A stretch of DNA of 64,000 nucleotides from Pterois miles. Taxonomy: Eukaryota > Chordata > Actinopteri > Perciformes > Scorpaenidae. Where the stretch lies: positions 1,905,501 to 1,969,500 of the forward strand of contig CAMQGK010000056.1 in assembly GCA_947000775.1 (NCBI GenBank). The letters are read 5' to 3'. Both the position numbers and the translations under genes were made by a program. The notes below the pieces were generated by a model. That model made no database searches and was not told the DNA's origin. It saw only the letters and a list, made by a program, of their open reading frames with translations. Every line of letters begins with the position of its first letter. The stretch's first letter is position 1. Of this stretch, positions 44,601-46,547 are shown in pieces.

Positions 44601-45407
44601 GCCTGATAATCTTCACAAATGAATACTACTTTTATGATTTTTGATGTGTGAATGCAATCAGCAGAAGCAAAAAGCTAACATTAGGCTATAAACAAACTAT
44701 GCTACACGTCACATGACTTCACATAGAGATCTAAGATAAAGGCGGCTTAATGTTCAGCATGATGACATTGAGTAACCTCATTTAGCCACTTGTTAGCAAC
44801 TGCCTTTTTAAGACACGTAAAAACTTTAAAATTCACGAGTGAGATATTTACTGACATATTTTCTATAGTAAAACAAAATGTTAAAATCGCTTAAGCTTGT
44901 GTTAACACACAGACCTTATTTTAAAAACCACTGACTCAAATACGAGTAAACCGGAAGAGCAAAAATGCTAACTAATTTCTGGGATTTAGGTCTCATTCCT
45001 GCAGCACTCTATTGCATGCACAGGACAGTAATGAGGTAAATATTAATCCTGCCAGTCACCTGGAGGTGTCGCTGTACTGTATGGCCCCAAACCGTATCCC
45101 TGACTCGCTAACAGAGCTGGCAAATGGCTTGACGATTCCAGCCATGAAGCCCTTCACCTGCAGGAAGTTAGCTCGGCCAATACTGGAAGACCCATCAACC
45201 AGGAAAACAATATCTGCCGCTTGCACATTATTACACCTGCCTGCAAATACAAAGCGATGGAGAGAGCATGTGAGGACATAAACTGATAGGACAACACTTG
45301 GGATTAATGAGGTGGTTGGGAGGAAATATAGAGTTATTTATACCCTGAGCTTCAGCCCGTTTCATGGAGGACAGCAGGACAGTCACAGTGAAAAACCAGC
45401 ACCACAT
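151..45407 (-). CDS. col7a1: collagen type VII alpha-1 chain (col7a1), multi-exon gene, 3' part missing
   Basis: Secreted basement-membrane collagen; homotrimers assemble into anchoring fibrils that tie the epidermal basement membrane to the dermis (family knowledge). Seen in the sequence: signal peptide, vWA domain 1, nine FN3 domains, vWA domain 2, a short Cys-containing junction, then Gly-X-Y repeat with interruptions and a non-collagenous hinge. This order is diagnostic for collagen VII; collagens XII, XIV and XX differ in domain number and have short triple helices. Joining 83 exons by GT-AG rules gives about 2298 codons with every junction in phase: NC1 is 1246 codons (human NC1 is about 1250) and the collagenous part in the window is 1052 codons. 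The remaining roughly 600 residues, including NC2 and any Kunitz domain, lie beyond the low-coordinate edge. Exons are listed separately; the numbering is mine and counts a putative non-coding exon 1. Confidence 0.96.
281..325 (-). CDS. col7a1: col7a1 exon 83: collagen repeat
   Basis: 45 nt: GPM GPN GLP GPS GVK. The donor AAG/gtgtgt was chosen over two nearer GT sites because only it keeps whole triplets. Confidence 0.87.
411..446 (-). CDS. col7a1: col7a1 exon 82: collagen repeat
   Basis: 36 nt: GNP GEP GIR GPT, donor gtaagt. Confidence 0.92.
447..2785. other. col7a1 intron 81
   Basis: No coding seen. It contains a piece (about 520-690) that resembles the dispersed repeat at 51.6 and 63.2 kb (shared tract around gatgagaagactgatacc), and the 27-bp triplicate at 1057. 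Otherwise plain AT-rich intron sequence. Confidence 0.5.
1057..1137. repeat. perfect 27-bp tandem triplicate
   Basis: Three identical head-to-tail copies of a 27-bp unit beginning atctggtgtacctgtgacgc (units at 1057, 1084 and 1111). Minisatellite inside intron 81. The lack of any difference between units suggests recent expansion. Confidence 0.95.
2786..2821 (-). CDS. col7a1: col7a1 exon 81: collagen repeat
   Basis: 36 nt: GLP GFP GVL GRP, acceptor ctctccag, donor gtaggt. Confidence 0.9.
3110..3145 (-). CDS. col7a1: col7a1 exon 80: collagen repeat
   Basis: 36 nt: GPT GPA GLR GQP, acceptor ttggagcag, donor gtgagt. Confidence 0.88.
3280..3940. repeat. dispersed repeat, copy 1 (family A)
   Basis: Shares several blocks in the same order and orientation with 30715-31315: cgctatatttagaatatttt, acagccctttcc, the ttttaggtgg block, and ctatggataa followed by a tract ending near cctttaa. 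The ends read like gggatagt / actatcccttt, suggesting a non-autonomous DNA element with short inverted ends. Confidence 0.65.
4098..5314 (+). mobile_element. Tc1/mariner-like transposon relic with TIRs and TA duplication
   Basis: About 1.2 kb bounded by TA on each side. The left end cactatattaccaaaagta and the right end (reverse-complemented) cactatattgccaaaagta form matching terminal inverted repeats of about 30 bp. The inside encodes a broken Tc1-type transposase in the + orientation, antisense to col7a1, within intron 79. Size, TIRs, TA target and protein all fit the Tc1 family. Confidence 0.92.
4274..5101 (+). pseudogene. degenerate Tc1-like transposase
   Basis: Seen: GRPRK after the N-terminal helix-turn-helix region, VLWSDESHF around the first catalytic Asp, VPSVKFGGGGIMVWG, FQHDCAPVHK around the second Asp, and DWPAQSPDLNSTEHLW near the third acidic residue. 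These are Tc1 transposase landmarks. Broken by in-frame TGA at 4502-4504 and 4568-4570, and by a shift to another frame around 4700-4790 and back. Non-functional. Confidence 0.9.
5502..5546 (-). CDS. col7a1: col7a1 exon 79: collagen repeat
   Basis: 45 nt: GIP GEP GKP GQD GKP. The next intron (2.36 kb) carries the Tc1-like element. Confidence 0.92.
5719..5790 (-). CDS. col7a1: col7a1 exon 78: collagen repeat with an RGD
   Basis: 72 nt, eight triplets: GLV GSR GDK GDR ... GRD GST. R-G-D spans the second and third triplets. Confidence 0.92.
5878..5994 (-). CDS. col7a1: col7a1 exon 77: collagen repeat with interruption
   Basis: 117 nt. GES ADSVLI GAP GSR and on to GPQ GER; ADSVLI interrupts. 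A (CA)n tract lies just outside the acceptor side. Confidence 0.92.
6002..6038. repeat. (CA)n microsatellite
   Basis: About 18 CA units just upstream (in transcript sense) of the exon 77 acceptor; on the transcript it is (TG)n. Confidence 0.95.
6110..6154 (-). CDS. col7a1: col7a1 exon 76: collagen repeat
   Basis: 45 nt: GKI GQT GIA GPP GQK. Confidence 0.91.
6271..6306 (-). CDS. col7a1: col7a1 exon 75: collagen repeat
   Basis: 36 nt: GER GEK GDR GEA. Confidence 0.92.
6384..6593 (-). CDS. col7a1: col7a1 exon 74: longest collagen exon
   Basis: 210 nt, 70 codons, from GSR GFQ GER GAK to GEA GRP GEK, with one break at GRAIGERG. A large exon just after the hinge is also a mark of mammalian COL7A1. 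Confidence 0.94.
6782..6907 (-). CDS. col7a1: col7a1 exon 73: hinge and return to collagen repeat
   Basis: 126 nt: 24 non-collagenous codons (VSDLKVVVDRKDTLLSPTVQ, then KAVK), then GEK GDH GEP GPR GPS GAD. With exons 71 and 72 the hinge is 37 residues, close to the 39-residue hinge known in human collagen VII. Confidence 0.93.
6908..8793. other. col7a1 intron 72
   Basis: Nearly 1.9 kb between the two hinge exons. No collagen-type exon is visible. The part from about 8.21 kb is a dispersed repeat copy. Confidence 0.5.
8213..8692. repeat. dispersed repeat, copy 1 (family B)
   Basis: Matches copies at about 24.39 and 26.22 kb: acagtgtttaggatttagtg, tgtttggtgtgtctgttctaggctactgtagaaacatg, aggtgattatacactaatgaaaac and an end near cctttaaa. 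Non-coding, MITE-like. Confidence 0.75.
8794..8829 (-). CDS. col7a1: col7a1 exon 72: hinge, entirely non-collagenous
   Basis: 36 nt: DVQKALASLGIQ, with no Gly-X-Y. The phase-0 ends and its place between the exon 71 and exon 73 hinge residues support it as a real exon. Confidence 0.88.
8931..8978 (-). CDS. col7a1: col7a1 exon 71: collagen repeat leading into the hinge
   Basis: 48 nt: GDP GED GAP GKP GTA V. The last residue starts the long non-collagenous hinge. Confidence 0.92.
9068..9103 (-). CDS. col7a1: col7a1 exon 70: collagen repeat
   Basis: 36 nt: GDR GPS GPK GDS. Confidence 0.92.
9191..9226 (-). CDS. col7a1: col7a1 exon 69: collagen repeat
   Basis: 36 nt: GIP GIP GAV GAR. Confidence 0.92.
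9654..9710 (-). CDS. col7a1: col7a1 exon 68: collagen repeat with interruption
   Basis: 57 nt: VVYDK GAA IP GPQ GPP GTP. It opens without Gly; with the preceding GQ it forms GQVVYDKG, and GAAIPG is a second break. Confidence 0.91.
9970..10074 (-). CDS. col7a1: col7a1 exon 67: collagen repeat
   Basis: 105 nt, 35 codons: eleven triplets from GRD GQK GDR to GPP, then GQ, leading into the interruption in the next exon. Confidence 0.92.
10587..10622 (-). CDS. col7a1: col7a1 exon 66: collagen repeat
   Basis: 36 nt: GDK GES GAA GRD, donor gtcagt. Confidence 0.91.
10623..11593. other. col7a1 intron 65
   Basis: About 1 kb with no collagen-type exon and no repeat I can pair within the window. Open frames at 11069-11350 and 10919-11167 overlap on opposite strands and show no domain. 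Confidence 0.5.
11594..11629 (-). CDS. col7a1: col7a1 exon 65: collagen repeat
   Basis: 36 nt: GED GVP GED GRK, donor gtttgt. Confidence 0.91.
11995..12039 (-). CDS. col7a1: col7a1 exon 64: collagen repeat
   Basis: 45 nt: GKA GED GKP GSP GKM. Confidence 0.92.
12179..12250 (-). CDS. col7a1: col7a1 exon 63: collagen repeat
   Basis: 72 nt, eight triplets: GLS GLR GEQ GPP ... GTA GTP. Confidence 0.92.
12541..12836 (-). mobile_element. tRNA-derived SINE, copy 1 (minus orientation)
   Basis: Read on the minus strand it starts ggggcggcagtagctcaat and has a tRNA-like head, a body with ctgagcaaggcaccaaaccc and a tail with actgtgggactaataaagg followed by a simple repeat (ttctttctttct). Same family as 46548 and 48107. 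In intron 62, same strand as col7a1. Confidence 0.85.
12837..13786. other. rest of col7a1 intron 62
   Basis: AT-rich, no collagen-type exon and no protein domain seen. Confidence 0.5.
13787..13822 (-). CDS. col7a1: col7a1 exon 62: collagen repeat
   Basis: 36 nt: GDP GKQ GDP GRD. Confidence 0.92.
13906..14470. mobile_element. 565-bp hAT-type MITE with perfect 8-bp target duplications
   Basis: Begins tagggatgcacgatgatatc and ends ccaatatcgtgcatcccta, near-perfect terminal inverted repeats. It is flanked on both sides by the same 8 bp, tgttttat (13898-13905 and 14471-14478). An 8-bp duplication is typical of the hAT superfamily. There is no transposase inside, so it is non-autonomous. In intron 61. 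Confidence 0.9.
14512..14592 (-). CDS. col7a1: col7a1 exon 61: collagen repeat
   Basis: 81 nt, nine triplets from GER GSS GLD to GPP GQR. The following intron contains an hAT-type MITE only about 40 bp from this exon's donor. Confidence 0.92.
14829..14864 (-). CDS. col7a1: col7a1 exon 60: collagen repeat
   Basis: 36 nt: GDA GER GAP GDK, donor gtttga (weak). Confidence 0.91.
14980..15015 (-). CDS. col7a1: col7a1 exon 59: collagen repeat
   Basis: 36 nt: GPE GQR GPP GTR. Confidence 0.92.
15186..15266 (-). CDS. col7a1: col7a1 exon 58: collagen repeat
   Basis: 81 nt, nine triplets from GDS GDP GES to GAA GLR. Confidence 0.92.
15403..15444 (-). CDS. col7a1: col7a1 exon 57: collagen repeat with interruption
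   Basis: 42 nt: ADIQGQLK GER GEK. Joined to the preceding GKV this makes an interruption, ADIQGQLK. Confidence 0.9.
15445..16121. other. col7a1 intron 56
   Basis: No exon or recognisable repeat seen; AT-rich. Confidence 0.5.
16122..16157 (-). CDS. col7a1: col7a1 exon 56: collagen repeat
   Basis: 36 nt: GPQ GPP GPP GKV. Confidence 0.92.
16246..16290 (-). CDS. col7a1: col7a1 exon 55: collagen repeat
   Basis: 45 nt: GSP GPV GLR GEK GEL, donor gtttgt (weaker than most in this gene). Confidence 0.91.
16425..16496 (-). CDS. col7a1: col7a1 exon 54: collagen repeat
   Basis: 72 nt, eight triplets: GLT GQP GRP GEK ... GEN GRN. Confidence 0.92.
16591..16635 (-). CDS. col7a1: col7a1 exon 53: collagen repeat
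   Basis: 45 nt: GES GLP GKP GER GLR. Confidence 0.92.
16767..16802 (-). CDS. col7a1: col7a1 exon 52: collagen repeat
   Basis: 36 nt: GER GEK GDE GTP. Confidence 0.91.
16835..17463. repeat. dispersed DNA-transposon-like repeat, copy 1 (family D, inverted)
   Basis: Reverse-complement relative of 50026-50713. Shared blocks: tacctttaagggaga-type tract, ctgtcagtgtg, gattatcataaagtgggcatg, ggtaccagagaacccatt, ggtaccaatggatt and ttaactttgacagccc. Non-coding. In intron 51. Confidence 0.75.
17464..19322. other. rest of col7a1 intron 51, with a large inverted repeat
   Basis: No collagen exon seen. A block at about 18536-18580 (cccactgagatttgcataaa ... ctggccaatcaggac) recurs inverted at about 19104-19151 (gtcctgattggctggctgct ... 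aaatctcagtggg). The two arms may be subterminal parts of one decayed non-autonomous element. Confidence 0.55.
19323..19403 (-). CDS. col7a1: col7a1 exon 51: collagen repeat
   Basis: 81 nt, nine triplets beginning GDP GEP GER GEN and ending GLA GKE. The following intron is 2.5 kb and full of repeats. Confidence 0.92.
19520..19555 (-). CDS. col7a1: col7a1 exon 50: collagen repeat
   Basis: 36 nt: GLA GVS GRP GAK. Confidence 0.92.
19745..19801 (-). CDS. col7a1: col7a1 exon 49: collagen repeat with interruption
   Basis: 57 nt: GSP GSG GAAV GPK GEP GER; one extra residue (V). Confidence 0.91.
19900..19971 (-). CDS. col7a1: col7a1 exon 48: collagen repeat
   Basis: 72 nt, eight triplets: GDR GLP GLE GAR ... 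GQK GEK; strongly charged. Confidence 0.92.
20066..20098 (-). CDS. col7a1: col7a1 exon 47: collagen repeat starting without Gly
   Basis: 33 nt: AP GFP GKK GEQ. With the preceding GRS this gives GRSAPG, a two-residue interruption at the exon junction. Acceptor catacag, donor gtaagc. Confidence 0.9.
20209..20244 (-). CDS. col7a1: col7a1 exon 46: collagen repeat
   Basis: 36 nt: GNE GAR GEP GRS. Confidence 0.91.
20386..20421 (-). CDS. col7a1: col7a1 exon 45: collagen repeat
   Basis: 36 nt: GLP GPS GAP GEK. Confidence 0.92.
20545..20589 (-). CDS. col7a1: col7a1 exon 44: collagen repeat
   Basis: 45 nt: GDP GKP GLA GTP GLR. Confidence 0.92.
20680..20715 (-). CDS. col7a1: col7a1 exon 43: collagen repeat
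   Basis: 36 nt: GER GPA GET GDR. Preceded by a 1.46 kb intron that contains a transposon-like repeat. Confidence 0.92.
20862..21525. repeat. hAT-like non-autonomous element, decayed
   Basis: One end reads tgatccccaacctgggggtc and the other, reverse-complemented, tggttcccagccttt; such paired ends are common on fish and mammal hAT non-autonomous elements. No coding inside. In intron 42. Confidence 0.55.
22175..22219 (-). CDS. col7a1: col7a1 exon 42: collagen repeat
   Basis: 45 nt: GDR GQS GEP GAQ GDR. Confidence 0.92.
22302..22337 (-). CDS. col7a1: col7a1 exon 41: collagen repeat
   Basis: 36 nt: GPR GPP GEI GAK. Confidence 0.92.
22730..22789 (-). CDS. col7a1: col7a1 exon 40: collagen repeat with one-residue slip
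   Basis: 60 nt: GDS GDG VL GPP GRQ GEP GDR. One residue short of regular spacing around GDGVLG. Confidence 0.91.
22873..22944 (-). CDS. col7a1: col7a1 exon 39: collagen repeat with a Gly-to-Ser break
   Basis: 72 nt: GTP GPP GAL SPR GPA GPQ GSK GEK. The fourth triplet has Ser (AGT) where Gly is required, while the spacing stays in register, unlike the other interruptions. Confidence 0.92.
23054..23107 (-). CDS. col7a1: col7a1 exon 38: collagen repeat with interruption
   Basis: 54 nt: GPP GVG SGVAVK GEK GSP. SGVAVK breaks the repeat. Confidence 0.92.
23207..23233 (-). CDS. col7a1: col7a1 exon 37: 27-bp collagen exon beside a (GA)n tract
   Basis: 27 nt: GDK GSP GDQ, donor gtgagt. Its acceptor (ctctcag) is made by the end of a GA/TC microsatellite that begins two bases outside the exon. 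Confidence 0.9.
23236..23330. repeat. (GA)n microsatellite, about 95 bp
   Basis: Nearly pure GA on +, hence (TC)n on the col7a1 sense strand, with a single GG irregularity near 23317. It directly abuts the acceptor of the 27-bp exon 37 and supplies its polypyrimidine tract. Confidence 0.96.
23331..24738. other. rest of col7a1 intron 36
   Basis: AT-rich, no exon; includes family B repeat copy 2 at 24.39 kb. Confidence 0.5.
24388..24655. repeat. dispersed repeat, copy 2 (family B)
   Basis: Contains cagtgtgtaggatctgg, agccagtgtttggtttgtct, ctactatagaaacatgg and aggtgactatacagtaacga. Shorter than the other two copies at its end. Confidence 0.75.
24739..24852 (-). CDS. col7a1: col7a1 exon 36: collagen repeat
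   Basis: 114 nt. Twelve triplets from GTP GRP GSD to GTP GLS, then IK at the exon end, a short interruption before the next exon's GDK. Confidence 0.92.
25059..25130 (-). CDS. col7a1: col7a1 exon 35: collagen repeat with interruption
   Basis: 72 nt: GEP GSA I GGG LP GRK GEA GIP GIP. The register slips at GSAIGGGLPG. Confidence 0.92.
25259..25312 (-). CDS. col7a1: col7a1 exon 34: collagen repeat
   Basis: 54 nt: GEP GVS GPQ GPK GGK GER. Confidence 0.92.
25394..25429 (-). CDS. col7a1: col7a1 exon 33: collagen repeat
   Basis: 36 nt: GSQ GLP GIR GDP. Confidence 0.92.
25511..25582 (-). CDS. col7a1: col7a1 exon 32: collagen repeat
   Basis: 72 nt, eight perfect triplets beginning GFP GID GSP GLP and ending GNA GVP. 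Confidence 0.93.
25666..25785 (-). CDS. col7a1: col7a1 exon 31: collagen repeat with a 12-residue interruption
   Basis: 120 nt. Six regular triplets (GRD GLP GRE ...) and GPP, then G followed by QVITVDPSVGVK breaks the repeat before GEK GER resumes. The break is likely a flexible site near the start of the helix. Confidence 0.93.
25917..25961 (-). CDS. col7a1: col7a1 exon 30: collagen repeat
   Basis: 45 nt: GER GRD GAD GRK GDP. Confidence 0.92.
26056..26082 (-). CDS. col7a1: col7a1 exon 29: first Gly-X-Y exon
   Basis: 27 nt: GER GER GEK. Acceptor cttttag, donor gtacag. Start of the collagenous region. Confidence 0.9.
26216..26664. repeat. dispersed repeat, copy 3 (family B)
   Basis: Contains ttggatttggtgacatctag, cagtgtttggtttgtccatt, gttactgtagaaacatgg and aggtgattctaaactaatgg, ending actgtcccttcaa. 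Starts tacagtcc and ends actgtccc, suggesting short inverted ends. In intron 28. Confidence 0.75.
26696..26737 (-). CDS. col7a1: col7a1 exon 28: Cys-containing NC1/triple-helix junction
   Basis: 42 nt, 14 codons, phase 0 both ends: VGPGPEQCTIQCPQ. The two Cys residues could form interchain or intrachain disulfides next to the start of the triple helix. From here on every exon is phase 0 at both ends. Confidence 0.92.
26933..27102 (-). CDS. col7a1: col7a1 exon 27: vWA2, C-terminal part
   Basis: 170 nt, phase 1 in, phase 0 out. GVTVLAVGIDQANTEELRRA then VHADLADLLCGIARIPE; typical last strand and helix of vWA, with one Cys. Confidence 0.93.
27103..28292. other. col7a1 intron 26
   Basis: 1.2 kb inside the vWA2 coding region. 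No coding or recognisable repeat seen. Confidence 0.5.
28293..28436 (-). CDS. col7a1: col7a1 exon 26: vWA2, third part
   Basis: 144 nt, phase 1 both ends. RVPGAIVIIADKKSTDNLTL is the core strand after which a MIDAS protein has an aspartate loop; here ADKKSTDN. Then AASNLRAT. Confidence 0.92.
28529..28655 (-). CDS. col7a1: col7a1 exon 25: vWA2, second part
   Basis: 127 nt, phase 0 in, phase 1 out. VGVVVYGYRPKLWFRLNRHG then SDTLLQEIQS and SPGNNI. The threonine loop of a normal MIDAS is replaced by PGNN. Confidence 0.92.
28777..28913 (-). CDS. col7a1: col7a1 exon 24: vWA2, first part
   Basis: 137 nt, phase 1 in, phase 0 out. GGRLDVVFLVPASTDRINLA is the vWA beta-1 strand, but the DxSxS metal loop is replaced by PASTD, so the metal site is not expected to work. 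A vWA2 without a MIDAS also fits what I recall of mammalian collagen VII. Confidence 0.92.
29009..29158 (-). CDS. col7a1: col7a1 exon 23: FN3-9, second half
   Basis: 150 nt, phase 1 both ends. YQVTGLRLGRRYRFTVQPTF then ESGLGTESSVDERT. Last FN3 half before vWA2. Confidence 0.93.
29241..29372 (-). CDS. col7a1: col7a1 exon 22: FN3-9, first half
   Basis: 132 nt, phase 1 both ends. TTLQVAEVTQNSMRLGWTPL then ATGYILRWRDET. Confidence 0.93.
29373..30467. other. col7a1 intron 21
   Basis: 1.1 kb, AT-rich. The tract at about 29.60-29.66 kb (aagccccccaatttgtctct ... gagccccccgacatc) looks like the end of a dispersed element, but no partner end is clear. Confidence 0.4.
30468..30614 (-). CDS. col7a1: col7a1 exon 21: FN3-8, second half
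   Basis: 147 nt, phase 1 both ends. VDLDRLDPGVQYEVRVMALV then QNREGTPVSVRVTT. Confidence 0.93.
30715..31315. repeat. dispersed repeat, copy 2 (family A)
   Basis: Partner of the 3.3-3.9 kb copy; begins ttaagggatagtcgatatg and ends with cacctttaaggg. Lies in col7a1 intron 20. Confidence 0.65.
31404..31535 (-). CDS. col7a1: col7a1 exon 20: FN3-8, first half
   Basis: 132 nt, phase 1 both ends. VTSLQIQEARGEVVRVTWVG then ATAYRVSWRRTD. Confidence 0.93.
31638..31781 (-). CDS. col7a1: col7a1 exon 19: FN3-7, second half
   Basis: 144 nt, phase 1 both ends. YTIDGLQSDSAYSVLVSTLT then GSREGSPSTLNIRT. Confidence 0.93.
31980..32246 (-). CDS. col7a1: col7a1 exon 18: fused FN3-6 second half and FN3-7 first half
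   Basis: 267 nt, phase 1 both ends, about twice the size of the other FN3 exons. It begins with the second half of FN3-6 (VTAFTIDGLQPDEALVIGVA) and continues without any splice signal into the first half of FN3-7 (SGLRIVDVTSQRIRIAWSRS, then TGYKITWRRDDG). The open frame is continuous, so an intron that separates domains elsewhere in this gene is absent here. Confidence 0.93.
32419..32541 (-). CDS. col7a1: col7a1 exon 17: FN3-6, first half
   Basis: 123 nt, phase 1 both ends. VTNLRVTNANSRRIRIAWTG then ATGYRVTWRQGN. Confidence 0.93.
32542..33532. other. col7a1 intron 16
   Basis: About 1 kb, AT-rich. Nothing recognisable beyond simple A/T runs. Confidence 0.5.
33533..33679 (-). CDS. col7a1: col7a1 exon 16: FN3-5, second half
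   Basis: 147 nt, phase 1 both ends. LDLRDLTVGVSYGVSVTALV then GENEGDPVTVYIKP. Confidence 0.93.
33767..33892 (-). CDS. col7a1: col7a1 exon 15: FN3-5, first half
   Basis: 126 nt, phase 1 both ends. VSNLRVVESLGSTVRLGWTG then ATQYRIIILHTE. Confidence 0.94.
34057..34200 (-). CDS. col7a1: col7a1 exon 14: FN3-4, second half
   Basis: 144 nt, phase 1 both ends. YEITGLQPNTEYIITLYTLF then EGREEATPVSTTS. Confidence 0.94.
34540..34656 (-). CDS. col7a1: col7a1 exon 13: FN3-4, first half
   Basis: 117 nt, phase 1 both ends. TTGPSSIRLTWRIIQSSQGY then RLEWKEGE. Follows a 4.3 kb intron. Confidence 0.94.
35940..36090. repeat. short dispersed repeat fragment rich in caagtc
   Basis: Tract of the type gtcaagtcgagtctaaagtc ... 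gtgactcaattccacacctc, a low-complexity, direct-repeat style element common in fish genomes. The first 50 bases of the window (gagtcaagtcccaagtcaat) look related. Confidence 0.45.
36950..37390 (+). pseudogene. LINE reverse-transcriptase C-terminal remnant
   Basis: With frame changes, + strand reads VDSYTHLGVQTAKK (RT palm/thumb region of non-LTR elements) and then a tract like KPGRLFFLTQ/LRSFSVCNRS and NPAHPQPQAV. The pattern fits the C-terminal part of a fish L2/Rex-type LINE ORF2. Several frameshifts and stops; non-functional. The exact clade is uncertain. Confidence 0.5.
38541..38599. repeat. (TG)n microsatellite, 59 bp
   Basis: Uninterrupted TG run in intron 12, about 360 bp from the exon 12 acceptor. 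Confidence 0.96.
38955..39104 (-). CDS. col7a1: col7a1 exon 12: FN3-3, second half
   Basis: 150 nt, phase 1 both ends. HTLSRLQPDTEYIVTIIPLY then EGNTEGPVATARF. Classic FN3 second half. Confidence 0.94.
39216..39335 (-). CDS. col7a1: col7a1 exon 11: FN3-3, first half
   Basis: 120 nt, phase 1 both ends. SEGSVRVRWRGVSGARAYRL then VWGPFTG, with the conserved Trp. Confidence 0.94.
39336..40843. other. col7a1 intron 10
   Basis: 1.5 kb with no exon. Contains a 22-base A run at 39926-39947; the block near 40.6-40.75 kb has weak similarity to 660-720. Confidence 0.45.
39926..39947. repeat. poly(A) run
   Basis: 22 consecutive A. Could be a degraded retroposon tail, but no body is recognisable beside it. 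Confidence 0.9.
40844..40999 (-). CDS. col7a1: col7a1 exon 10: FN3-2, second half
   Basis: 156 nt, phase 1 both ends. VTLESLQPDTEYVISLYPLF is a textbook FN3 L-x-P-x-T-x-Y motif. Acceptor gaagagcag, donor gtaagt. Confidence 0.94.
41000..42061. other. col7a1 intron 9
   Basis: 1.06 kb, no coding or recognisable repeat. Confidence 0.5.
42062..42181 (-). CDS. col7a1: col7a1 exon 9: FN3-2, first half
   Basis: 120 nt, phase 1 both ends. VTSLRLIQASFFSLSVGWDQ then VQGYRLTYGP, with the conserved Trp and the Y-x-L-x-Y strand. Confidence 0.93.
42182..43032. other. col7a1 intron 8
   Basis: 0.85 kb, AT-rich (atatat tracts near 42.5 kb). Resembles degraded repeat sequence but I cannot assign a family. 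Confidence 0.45.
43033..43162 (-). CDS. col7a1: col7a1 exon 8: FN3-1, second half
   Basis: 130 nt, phase 0 in, phase 1 out. FTARELRSGTDYLVTVIAQY is the FN3 strand E/F pattern (L-x-P/S-G-T-x-Y). Confidence 0.92.
43463..43620 (-). CDS. col7a1: col7a1 exon 7: FN3-1, first half
   Basis: 158 nt, phase 1 in, phase 0 out. The core Trp is in LRFRWSAAGG, followed by VSGYVVQYVP, the typical FN3 strand-C pattern. Confidence 0.93.
43774..43932 (-). CDS. col7a1: col7a1 exon 6: vWA1, C-terminal part
   Basis: 159 nt, phase 1 both ends. GIKSADVDELAQISSQPSSD and then FTSFVGDFKLLNTLLP form the last strand and helix of the vWA fold, with a Cys in SPRVCSKAGG. Confidence 0.93.
44047..44140 (-). CDS. col7a1: col7a1 exon 5: vWA1, MIDAS aspartate strand
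   Basis: 94 nt, phase 0 in, phase 1 out. It reads ITILITDGKSQDSVEEPAQK then GVHVFAV. ITDGKSQD is the third MIDAS motif, so all three metal-contact loops of vWA1 are present. Confidence 0.93.
44228..44384 (-). CDS. col7a1: col7a1 exon 4: vWA1, middle (MIDAS threonine)
   Basis: 157 nt. It reads VEFTFTTYLVGTELVNAVEN and then KGGNTRTGAGLKFV; the TRTGAGL segment supplies the MIDAS threonine. Donor AAG then gtctga; acceptor ccctacag. Confidence 0.93.
44385..45059. other. col7a1 intron 3
   Basis: 0.67 kb with no coding seen between the first two vWA1 exons. Confidence 0.5.
45060..45240 (-). CDS. col7a1: col7a1 exon 3: vWA1, first part (MIDAS loop 1)
   Basis: 181 nt, phase 1 in, phase 0 after joining AG to the next exon's A. 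It reads CNNVQAADIVFLVDGSSSIG, the beta-1 strand and DxSxS metal-binding loop of a von Willebrand A domain, then FGAIQYSD, the next core strand. Confidence 0.93.
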
Positions 45408-45416
45408 CTTCACAAC
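45344..45416 (-). CDS. col7a1: col7a1 exon 2: start codon and signal peptide
   Basis: Acceptor tgtgtacccag, then nine untranslated bases and ATG at 45407. The codons read MWCWFFTVTVLLSS, a hydrophobic secretory signal, followed by MKRAEAQ. The coding part is 64 nt, ending in phase 1 before gtataa. This ATG is preferred because nothing upstream in the putative exon 1 gives an in-frame ATG, and because the signal peptide begins here. Confidence 0.9.
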
Positions 45417-46547
45417 CTGGGTACACAAAGAGCAGATTTTCATCATGTCTGAAACAATTTTAACTCACTACAAAACACTCTGACCACATTACGAAATTGT
45501 GATATTATACCGCTGTTACATTTTCTGTTAACATCCATCCATTCACTGGTATTTAAAATACATCTGAGGTATTCATGCTTGCAGAAGGGCCTTGTTTTTG
45601 TTATAACTACTACTCCTCATTTCCGTGTCTCCAGGTCATATTAGTCTGTTTTGTATCCGTCTCCTGTTGGATGAAACGCTACCATCCCTCAACTATTCAT
45701 CCACATCAAATTTCCTGTTTCTGCTAGTCACCTGATCTTGTCACTTTCCTGTTCAGCTGCATCCCATTAGTCATTTGTTCCTCAGCATGTAGTATGTCGA
45801 GGGTAGTCCAGCCCTGTTATTTGTCAGATTGTCCGTGTTTCCTTTGAGTTACAGCCATTGTTCCTGCCTGTACCTGTTCTGAACCACCTACTGTGGTATC
45901 TTTGATATCCTGCCTGCCAGCTTTGTCTCTTTGAACATATTTTCTTGTTCTAAATGTCTGTCTGACTGCTGAGTGAAGTCTCTTTTGCCTGTCAAACTTC
46001 ACAAGTCTGCTTAAGGTCCAGGTTCAGTGTGCATGTTACAGTTTCAAAGAGTGTTAGCACTGTAGTAGTGTAAATAATACTTAAACTAGCATAACAGCCA
46101 AAACTGGAGCTTGTAGTGTAAGTTAAGGTAGGAAAAGTCATTTGCGCATAGCCAATCTGTAAAACCTAAAGACACGTCAGTACCTGTAATTATTATGCCT
46201 AATATTTCTATGACACACCCTTCAATTATAGTTTGTCTATTATGCTGCCATATGTACACAAATGACACCAACAGTGTTATGCCTTGCCTTCATCAATACT
46301 TCAGTAATTATGTTTGTGAATAGGAGCAGGATATCTGATGTCCTCAGCACCCAGTGCATGTACACATCCACTCTAGCAACAACCAGTTTACCTCTGGATG
46401 ACCTTTCCTCCTTAAACAATTCATTTTATTGCAGATATCATGAAGATTATATTTATTTATTGGAAAGACAGAATTTTTATCAAGCACTGTACACAGTAAC
46501 TTAATTGAACCAGAGTGCCCCTGGTATCAGGGGAGCAGGTGCGCTCT

